A DNA stretch of 10,870 bases from Hyphomonadaceae bacterium UBA2389 (GTDB lineage Bacteria; Pseudomonadota; Alphaproteobacteria; Caulobacterales; Aquidulcibacteraceae), in assembly GCA_002343395.1 (NCBI GenBank), contig DDSN01000048.1:12145-23014 (forward strand), read 5' to 3'. The position numbers were made by a program, and so were the translations under genes. Positions within the stretch are counted from its first letter, which is position 1, and the number at the start of each line of letters is the position of its first letter. Below are positions 5,831 through 10,870 of the stretch, in pieces. Below the pieces are notes generated by a model that was not told the origin of the DNA, ran no database searches, and worked only from the letters and a program-made list of their open reading frames with translations.

Positions 5831-7123
5831 ATGCGTCCCGGCGCGCGCCAGCAGGCGGCCATCGAAATTCTCTCATCGCTCGAGACTCAGCGCCGCCCTG
5901 CCGCGGACGCGGTGAAAGATTGGATGCTGTCGCATCGCTTCGCTGGGTCGAAGGATCGCGCCGAGATCGGCGATCTTGTGTTTGGCGCGCTGCGTTGGAA
6001 GCAATCGAGTGCGTGGCGCTTCGGCGCGGATGGGCCGCGCGCGTGGGTATGGGGCGCGCTGCGCTGGGGCTTCGGATGGAGCGCCGATCAAATCGAACAG
6101 AGCCTGCGCGATGATCCGCACGCGCCCGCGCCGCCGACCGAAACGGAGCGCGCGGCGCTGGCGGGCGACGCGCTTTCCGGCGCGCCCGCATGGGTGCGCG
6201 GCGACTATCCGGAATGGCTCGACGCCAGCATGGAACGCGTGTTTGGCGAGGCGCGCGCCGAAGAGGGCGCCGCGCTGGCCGCGCCAGCGCCGCTCGATCT
6301 GCGCGCGAACACGCTCAAGACCACGCGTGAGAAGCTGATCGCGGCGCTGGCGGAGAGCCCAAAGCTGATCGAAGCGCCAACGCCAACGCCGTACGCGCCG
6401 AACGGCGTGCGCATTCCTTGGAAACAGGGGCGCACGTTCCCGTGGGCGAGCGAGCAGAGTTTCCTGAAGGGCTGGCTTGAAGTTCAAGACGAGGGCAGCC
6501 AATTGGCCGCTGAATTGAGCGGCGCGGCGCCGGGCATGCAGGTCGCGGACGTCTGCGCCGGCGGGGGCGGCAAGACCTTGGCTCTGGCCGCGCTGATGCA
6601 GAACAAGGGACAAATCTTCGCGCATGACGTGGATGGGCGCAGGCTTGCGCCGCTGCGCGAGCGTATGGAGCGCGCCGGCGTGCGTAACGTGCAAATTCGC
6701 GCGCCGCTGCGCACACAGGACGCGCTCGCGGATTTGCGCGACCGCATGGATATTGTGTTCGTTGATGCACCCTGTACGGGATCGGGAACGTGGCGGCGTG
6801 CGCCGGATTCAAAATGGCGCTTGCGACCGAACGCGCTTGCGAAACGGCTCGAAGAACAGCGCGAAGCGCTCGCGATGGCCGCGCCCTTGGTGAAGCCGGG
6901 CGGGCGGCTCGTGTATGTGACCTGCTCGGTGCTGCCGGAGGAAAACGAGGATCAGATCGCGGCGTTTCTTCACGCCAACAACGCCTTTGCGCCTATTCCC
7001 CTTTCCCTCTCGACGGGCAAGGGAGAGGCGCCGCACGCCGCCCGGGGCAGCGGCGTGCAATTCACGCCGCGTCTGACCGGCTGCGATGGTTTCTTCGTCG
7101 CGGTTGTGGAGCGGCGTGGGTGA
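5831..7123 (+). CDS. RsmB/NOP-family RNA (cytosine-5-)methyltransferase
   Basis: The 430-residue SAM-dependent RNA m5C methyltransferase resembles RsmB (Sun/Fmu). An N-terminal helical domain (about 1-130) precedes the catalytic Rossmann domain. SAM motif I is ADVCAGGGGKTLALAAL (239-255). Motif IV is VDAPCTGSGTWRR with Cys315, and motif VI is VYVTCSVLPEENEDQI with the nucleophile Cys365. The family end motif GCDGFFVAVVERR closes the protein. Both cysteines needed for the covalent mechanism are present. ATG 5831 is chosen because GAGGGG (5818-5823) stands 7 nt upstream; a TTG at 5816 would overlap that site. Residues about 391-408 (LSLSTGKGEAPHAARGSG) look like an in-frame low-complexity insert. 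The stop overlaps the next gene as GTGA. The target is probably rRNA, but RsmB (C967) cannot be separated from alphaproteobacterial paralogues. Confidence 0.92.
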   Translation: MRPGARQQAAIEILSSLETQRRPAADAVKDWMLSHRFAGSKDRAEIGDLVFGALRWKQSSAWRFGADGPRAWVWGALRWGFGWSADQIEQSLRDDPHAPAPPTETERAALAGDALSGAPAWVRGDYPEWLDASMERVFGEARAEEGAALAAPAPLDLRANTLKTTREKLIAALAESPKLIEAPTPTPYAPNGVRIPWKQGRTFPWASEQSFLKGWLEVQDEGSQLAAELSGAAPGMQVADVCAGGGGKTLALAALMQNKGQIFAHDVDGRRLAPLRERMERAGVRNVQIRAPLRTQDALADLRDRMDIVFVDAPCTGSGTWRRAPDSKWRLRPNALAKRLEEQREALAMAAPLVKPGGRLVYVTCSVLPEENEDQIAAFLHANNAFAPIPLSLSTGKGEAPHAARGSGVQFTPRLTGCDGFFVAVVERRG

Positions 7124-8319
7124 CGCGCAGCGTCGGCATTGCCGGGTGCGGCGTTGCGGGGCTCGCGCTCGCGACGTTGTTGCGCGCGCAAGGGTGGCGC
7201 GTTGTGATTTTCGACAAGCTGGAGAAGCCCGCGCCGATCGGCTCGGGGCTGATCCTGCAGCCGGTCGGTCTTCATGTTCTGGACGCGCTTGGCGTTGGCG
7301 ACGGCGTGCGTGCCTTGGGGGCGCGCATCGAGCGGCTGTTTGGCTTAAGCGGAACGCGCGTGGTGCTGGACGTGCGCTACGATGCGCTGGGCGCACGCGC
7401 GCCGCGCGGTTTTGCGGTGCATCGCGGCGCATTGTTTGAGGTGCTTTACGATCGCGCGGTTGCGGCGGGCGTGGAGATCGTTTCGCGGCGCGAGGTCGTC
7501 GCGGCATGCGCAGGGCGCTTCGTTTTCGCGGACGGCGCAGAGAGCGCGCGCTTCGACCTTATCGTCGACGCGCTCGGCATGCGCTCGCCTTTGTCGACCC
7601 AGCCGCGTCTGAACCTGCCGTATGGCGCGTTGTGGGCGAGCCTCGATTGGGTCAGCGGGTTCGATCCCGCTGCGCTCGAGCAACGCTATCAAGCGGCGCG
7701 CAAGATGGCGGGCGTGCTGCCGATCGGGCGGCTGTCTGACGGCGGGGGCGACAAAGCCGCGTTCTTCTGGAGCCTGCGCCATGATGCGCGCGAGGCGTGG
7801 CGCGGCGCTTCCATCGATGCATGGAAGGATGAGGCGCGCGCGCTTTGGCCGGCGACCGCGCCGCTGCTGGACCAGATCGCCAGCCACGACGATCTGGTGT
7901 TCGCCGCATACGCCCATCGCACACTCGCTTCGCCGCTTTCGCGCGATGTCGTGCATGTCGGCGATTCATGGCACTGCACCAGCCCGCAGCTGGGACAGGG
8001 CGCGAACATGGCGCTGCTTGACGCCTACGCTTTGGCGCTGTCGTTTGATCGCCAGGGCGACCTCACGACGGCGCTTGCCGAGTACGAACGGCTGCGGCTT
8101 TGGCACATCCGGCTGTATCAATCGGCCTCGTGGCTGTTCACACCGGCGTATCAGTCCGATAGCGGGGCGATCGCGTGGTTGCGCGACCGACTTGCCGCAC
8201 CGGTCTCGCGGCTTTGGCCGGCGCCGCAAACGTTGGCCGCGCTGGTGGCTGGACAATGGGGATGGCCGCTCGGAGCGATGGGGGATGGCAGGGCAGGGGA
8301 AAACACGGCCGATTCGTGA
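7120..8319 (+). CDS. FAD-dependent monooxygenase, PHBH fold
   Basis: The 399-residue flavoprotein is of the p-hydroxybenzoate-hydroxylase class (FAD_binding_3 type), usually NAD(P)H-dependent aromatic hydroxylases or related oxygenases. The dinucleotide-binding GxGxxG is GIAGCGVAGLALA (6-18), with Asp32 ending the second strand (VVIFDK). The second FAD/NAD(P)H contact appears as LIVDALGMRS (147-156), a DxxGxxS variant of the DG motif. The GD motif is HVGDSWHCTSPQLGQGANMA (279-298), binding the FAD ribityl chain. The start is GTG 7120 in a GTGA overlap with the methyltransferase gene. The same frame is open 330 nt further upstream, but that part overlaps the methyltransferase out of frame and has no FAD-like sequence. 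The substrate is unknown, and there is no obvious link with GMP synthesis besides position. The last 15 residues are low-complexity. Confidence 0.9.
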   Translation: MTRSVGIAGCGVAGLALATLLRAQGWRVVIFDKLEKPAPIGSGLILQPVGLHVLDALGVGDGVRALGARIERLFGLSGTRVVLDVRYDALGARAPRGFAVHRGALFEVLYDRAVAAGVEIVSRREVVAACAGRFVFADGAESARFDLIVDALGMRSPLSTQPRLNLPYGALWASLDWVSGFDPAALEQRYQAARKMAGVLPIGRLSDGGGDKAAFFWSLRHDAREAWRGASIDAWKDEARALWPATAPLLDQIASHDDLVFAAYAHRTLASPLSRDVVHVGDSWHCTSPQLGQGANMALLDAYALALSFDRQGDLTTALAEYERLRLWHIRLYQSASWLFTPAYQSDSGAIAWLRDRLAAPVSRLWPAPQTLAALVAGQWGWPLGAMGDGRAGENTADS

Positions 8320-8383
8320 GAATGCCGTGTCCCGGCGCCGTCCAGAGAATTGACCTCCTCCGCGATGCGCCCCATGTCAGGCC

Positions 8384-9961
8384 ATGGTTGATGCGGCCCC
8401 GAGCGCTCAGGTGCATGAGCGCGTACTGATCATCGATTTTGGCTCTCAGGTGACGCAGCTGATCGCGCGGCGCGTGCGCGAGAACGGCGTCTATTGCGAA
8501 ATCCATCCGTACAACAAGGTCGACGCCGCGCTGCTCAAGAGCTTCGCGCCGAAGGCGATCATCTTCTCAGGCGGGCCGGCGAGCGTCACTGAAAGCCCGT
8601 CTCCGCGCGCGCCGCAGGAGGCGTTCGCTCTCGGCGTGCCGATCCTGGCGATCTGCTACGGGCAGCAGACGATGCAGGTGCAATTGGGCGGCGTCGTCGA
8701 AGGCGGGCACGCGCGCGAGTTCGGCCGCGCCGACATTGAGATCAAGAAGTCGTCGCCCTTGTTTGAAGGCGTCTGGGAGGTCGGCCAGCGCTATCCGGTG
8801 TGGATGAGCCACGGCGACCGCGTGACGAAACTGGCCGACGGCTTCGACGTGGTCGCCACGAGCGAGAACGCGCCGTTCGCGATCGCGGTCGATGAAAAGC
8901 GGCGCTTCTACACGACGATGTTTCACCCGGAAGTCGTACATACGCCCGACGGCGGCAAGGTGCTGCGCAACTTCACTCATCGCATCGCCGGCCTCAAGGG
9001 CGATTGGACCATGGCCGCGTTCAAGGACGAGGCGATCGCACGCATTCGCGCGCAGGTCGGCGATGGCACGGTGATTTGCGGGCTTTCGGGCGGCGTGGAC
9101 TCAAGCGTCGCCGCAGTGCTGATCCACGAAGCGATCGGCGAACGCCTGCACTGCGTGTTCGTCGATCACGGCCTGATGCGCAAGGACGAGGCGGCCCAAG
9201 TTGTGACGCTGTTCCGCGATCACTACAACATTCCGCTCATCCATGCCGATGAAAGCGCGCGCTTCCTCGGCGCGCTCGCGGGCGTGAGCGACCCGGAAGT
9301 AAAGCGCAAAACCATCGGCAAGCTGTTCATCGACGTATTCGAGGAGAAGGCGAAATCCATTGGCGGCGCAGCGTTCTTGGCGCAAGGCACGCTCTATCCC
9401 GACGTGATCGAGAGCGTAAGCGCGATCGGCGGCCCGAGCGTGACGATCAAGTCGCACCACAATGTCGGCGGCTTGCCCGAGCGCATGAATATGAAACTCG
9501 TCGAGCCGCTGCGCGATCTCTTCAAGGATGAAGTGCGCGCGCTTGGGCGCGAGTTGGGTCTGCCGGAGACGTTCGTCGGCCGGCATCCGTTTCCGGGGCC
9601 GGGGCTCGCCATCCGCGTGCCGGGGGAAATCACCGCCGAGAAGCTCGACATCCTGCGTGAAGCGGATGCGATCTATCTGGATGAGATCCGCAAGGCGGGT
9701 TTGTATGACGCGATCTGGCAAGCGTTCGCAGTGCTGCTTCCCGTGCGCACGGTGGGCGTGATGGGCGACGGGCGTACATACGAATATGTGTGCGCGCTGC
9801 GCGCGGTGACGTCGAGCGACGGCATGACCGCCGATTTCTTCGCGTTCGACATGGGTTTCCTCGGCCGCGCCGCCACGCGCATCATCAACGAAGTGCGCGG
9901 CGTCAACCGGGTTGTGTACGATGTGACAAGCAAGCCGCCCGGGACGATTGAGTGGGAATGA
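8384..9961 (+). CDS. guaA: GMP synthase (glutamine-hydrolysing)
   Basis: The 525-residue enzyme converts XMP, ATP and glutamine to GMP. The N-terminal class I glutamine amidotransferase domain (about 12-205) has Cys91 in AICYGQQTM and the His181/Glu183 pair in MFHPEVVHT. The ATP-pyrophosphatase domain carries the P-loop GLSGGVDSS (233-241). The C-terminal dimerisation/XMP-binding domain ends normally in VTSKPPGTIEWE. The length equals E. coli GuaA. ATG 8384 follows a 64-nt gap after the monooxygenase gene with only weak promoter-like signals (TTGACC at 8350-8355 without a good -10), so an internal promoter is possible but unproven. The reading frame is intact although an integrase gene begins 316 nt downstream, as expected where an island regenerates the 3' end of its target gene. 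Confidence 0.97.
   Translation: MVDAAPSAQVHERVLIIDFGSQVTQLIARRVRENGVYCEIHPYNKVDAALLKSFAPKAIIFSGGPASVTESPSPRAPQEAFALGVPILAICYGQQTMQVQLGGVVEGGHAREFGRADIEIKKSSPLFEGVWEVGQRYPVWMSHGDRVTKLADGFDVVATSENAPFAIAVDEKRRFYTTMFHPEVVHTPDGGKVLRNFTHRIAGLKGDWTMAAFKDEAIARIRAQVGDGTVICGLSGGVDSSVAAVLIHEAIGERLHCVFVDHGLMRKDEAAQVVTLFRDHYNIPLIHADESARFLGALAGVSDPEVKRKTIGKLFIDVFEEKAKSIGGAAFLAQGTLYPDVIESVSAIGGPSVTIKSHHNVGGLPERMNMKLVEPLRDLFKDEVRALGRELGLPETFVGRHPFPGPGLAIRVPGEITAEKLDILREADAIYLDEIRKAGLYDAIWQAFAVLLPVRTVGVMGDGRTYEYVCALRAVTSSDGMTADFFAFDMGFLGRAATRIINEVRGVNRVVYDVTSKPPGTIEWE
9930..9961 (+). other. Candidate island attachment site at the guaA 3' end
   Basis: The last roughly 30 bases of guaA encode the near-invariant C-terminus KPPGTIEWE. 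The 3' end of guaA is a known insertion hotspot for genomic islands with tyrosine recombinases, and a P4-type integrase gene follows in the same orientation. The core would be duplicated at the far end of the island, outside this window, so the exact boundary cannot be set here. This is inference from context. Confidence 0.5.
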
Positions 9962-9967
9962 TTCAGT

Positions 9968-9993
9968 AGGGTCCGGCGTCTTTCGCGGACCTT
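9968..9993 (+). terminator. Hairpin 7 nt after guaA, possible terminator
   Basis: GGTCCG (9970-9975) pairs perfectly with CGGACC (9986-9991). The stem can extend outwards by a G-U and an A-T pair, and inwards by two more pairs past a bulged G. Only TT follows it, so a true intrinsic terminator is uncertain, but the position right after guaA fits transcript ending. It may belong to the island rather than to the original guaA locus. Confidence 0.4.
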
Positions 9994-10077
9994 CGCCAAT
10001 CGGCCAATAAATCTCATAAAATCAATAAAATGTATCTCGGAGCCGCTCGCCAAGGATCGGCTCTAAGCGGAAACACG

Positions 10078-10230
10078 TGACGGTGTTTTTGACGGTATCG
10101 CTCCGATCGCAGAATGCGCGAAACGCCCATACCGTCAGGCTGCCGAACGCAAGCGCTTCGGCAATATGCGATCTAAGTAACGGAAACAACGAGATAAACT
10201 GGAAAACTTGACGGTGTTTTTGCTGACGGT
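10078..10230 (+). repeat. TGACGGT repeat cluster, candidate integrase arm sites
   Basis: TGACGGT occurs in direct orientation at 10078, 10090, 10209 and 10224, and inverted (ACCGTCA) at 10131-10137. Two copies lie within the identical 14-mer TGACGGTGTTTTTG (10078-10091 and 10209-10222). Each of these is preceded by GGAAA and followed by a second TGACGGT, at start-to-start spacings of 12 and 15 bp. AAACAC (10071-10076) and GTGTTT (10083-10088) also form an inverted repeat around the first copy. Paired direct repeats flanking a junction resemble arm-type sites bound by the N-terminal domain of tyrosine recombinases. Confidence 0.6.
10141..10163. other. Perfect 7-bp hairpin in the island end
   Basis: TGCCGAA (10141-10147) and TTCGGCA (10157-10163) are perfect arms around a 9-nt loop. 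They lie between the two pairs of TGACGGT repeats. There is no T-run on either side, so a DNA structural or protein-binding role is as likely as termination. The function is unknown. Confidence 0.4.
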
Positions 10231-10235
10231 AAAAA
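10208..10235 (+). promoter_or_regulatory. Probable integrase promoter within the repeat pair
   Basis: TTGACG (10208-10213) matches a sigma-70 -35 box in five of six positions. TAAAAA (10230-10235), 16 bp further, matches the -10 in four of six. The start codon is 42 nt downstream of the -10, and AGAGG (10267-10271) gives a Shine-Dalgarno 6 nt before GTG 10278. The promoter spans both TGACGGT copies of the second pair, so a protein bound there would control integrase expression. Confidence 0.5.
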
Positions 10236-10277
10236 TGGGCGGCAGAACCTGAGATTTTGCGCCAGAAGAGGCCGCCC

Positions 10278-10870
10278 GTGCTGACCGACATAGCCCTCAA
10301 GAAGCTGAAACCACGGGAGAAAATCTATAAGATTGGCGACCGTGACGGTATGTACGCGCTGGTGGCCACATCGGGGCTCATCACGTTCCGGTTCGACTAT
10401 CGGTTCAACGGCCGGCGCGAGACGCTCACCATCGGCAAGTACGCGCCGGATGCTGGCGGACTCTCGCTATCGGAAGCCAGGGCCAAGTGCGCGGAGGCGC
10501 GCCAGCTTCTGAGCGAAGGCCATTCGCCCGCCATCAAGAAACAGAAGGAAAAGCGGAAGCTCGTCGATGCCGACAGGTTCGGCCAAATCGGCCTGCGCTA
10601 CTTCAAGGACGCCCGCATGGCCGAGAGCACGCGCGCCATGCGCCGGGCGATCTACGACCGCGACATTCATCCCGAATGGAAGAACCGCTTGCTGGCGGAG
10701 ATTGGACCGGAGGACCTTCGCGTGCTCTGCGCCCGCGTGAAGGACCGAGGCGCCCCGGCCACCGCCATCCATGTGCGCGACATCGTCAAGCAGATCTATG
10801 GCTTCGCCATCCTGCACGGTGAGAAGGTCGCCAATCCCGCCGATGAAGTGGGCCCGGCGTCGATCGCCCA
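10278..10870 (+). CDS. P4-type tyrosine recombinase/integrase, N-terminal part (3' end outside window)
   Basis: The frame is open from GTG 10278 to the window end, about 197 residues. Residues 1-93 match the N-terminal arm-DNA-binding domain of P4-like integrases (DUF4102 type): LTDIALKKLKPREK, the strand pattern GMYALVATSG-LITFRFDYRFNGRRETLTIGKY, then SLSEARAKCAEARQLLSEGHSP (63-84). From about residue 100 (RFGQIGLRYFKD) a SAM-like core-binding domain follows. The catalytic R-H-R-Y residues would lie beyond the window and cannot be checked. The start is supported by AGAGG 6 nt upstream. Such integrases insert islands at gene 3' ends, and this one sits 316 nt after guaA in the same direction. 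Another TGACGGT (10343-10349) lies inside its coding sequence. Whether the gene is intact is unknown. Confidence 0.9.
   Translation, partial: MLTDIALKKLKPREKIYKIGDRDGMYALVATSGLITFRFDYRFNGRRETLTIGKYAPDAGGLSLSEARAKCAEARQLLSEGHSPAIKKQKEKRKLVDADRFGQIGLRYFKDARMAESTRAMRRAIYDRDIHPEWKNRLLAEIGPEDLRVLCARVKDRGAPATAIHVRDIVKQIYGFAILHGEKVANPADEVGPASIA

Larger units (their letters stand above)
9962..10277. other. Non-coding island end (putative att arm and integrase leader region)
   Basis: These 316 nt between guaA and the integrase hold no convincing gene. They contain an AT-rich tract (about 10006-10035, with TAAAATCAATAAAATG) unlike the surrounding DNA, and three hairpins: 9968-9993, GAGCCG/CGGCTC at 10040-10045 and 10058-10063, and 10141-10163. 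They also hold repeated TGACGGT motifs and a likely integrase promoter. The composition break just after guaA is consistent with foreign DNA starting here. Confidence 0.6.

Noticed and set aside
6790..7119. Upstream extension of the FAD monooxygenase frame
   Set aside because: It overlaps the methyltransferase motifs IV-VI in another frame and shows no FAD-family sequence. GTG 7120 in the GTGA overlap starts just before the GxGxxG motif.
8320..8383. Purine riboswitch or independent promoter before guaA
   Set aside because: The 64-nt gap is too short for a purine aptamer plus expression platform. TTGACC at 8350 has no matching -10, so neither could be supported.
10022..10300. Minus-strand frame of 92 codons in the guaA-integrase gap
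   Set aside because: It runs through the repeats and hairpins and over the integrase start. It shows no recognisable domain, and nothing else supports expression.

Overview
The window is GC-rich, gene-dense bacterial DNA that looks chromosomal and alphaproteobacterial, perhaps from the Caulobacterales/Hyphomonadales side. The grounds are the strong GC codon bias, frequent GTG starts, 4-bp GTGA gene overlaps, and the gene set (Ppx/GppA with RlmE, and guaB/guaA around an RsmB/NOP methyltransferase). The order-level placement is inference, not measurement.

Layout. (1) Positions 3-1252: the C-terminal half of a Ppx/GppA-type phosphatase overlaps rlmE (23S rRNA 2'-O-methyltransferase). (2) Positions 1253-3947 look like an accessory insert between housekeeping genes. 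They hold an upstream region with five ATTC blocks spaced about one helical turn apart, then a two-gene unit: a membrane-anchored XRE-type HTH regulator and a lipoprotein serine hydrolase of the class C beta-lactamase/PBP fold. A convergent parDE toxin-antitoxin pair follows on the minus strand; its AT-rich palindromic operator lies just before guaB. (3) Positions 3948-9961 are a same-strand guanine-nucleotide cluster: guaB (IMP dehydrogenase), a small VOC/bleomycin-resistance-like protein, an RsmB/NOP RNA m5C methyltransferase, a PHBH-fold FAD monooxygenase, and guaA (GMP synthase). Gaps are 2-64 nt, with one GTGA overlap. (4) Positions 9962-10870 look like the left end of a mobile island: 316 nt of non-coding DNA rich in hairpins and TGACGGT repeats, then the 5' part of a P4-type tyrosine recombinase that runs off the window.

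Function. GuaB and GuaA catalyse the two successive steps IMP to XMP to GMP. The genes between them are probably co-transcribed, but only the RNA methyltransferase has an assignable activity. The integrase directly downstream of guaA fits the known use of the guaA 3' end as an integration site for genomic islands, so the right edge of this window is probably a chromosome/island junction.

The least ordinary signals are the TGACGGT repeats at the island end, the helically phased ATTC array before the membrane HTH gene, and the pairing of that regulator with a penicillin-binding-type hydrolase. I saw no tRNA, rRNA, CRISPR array or insertion sequence.
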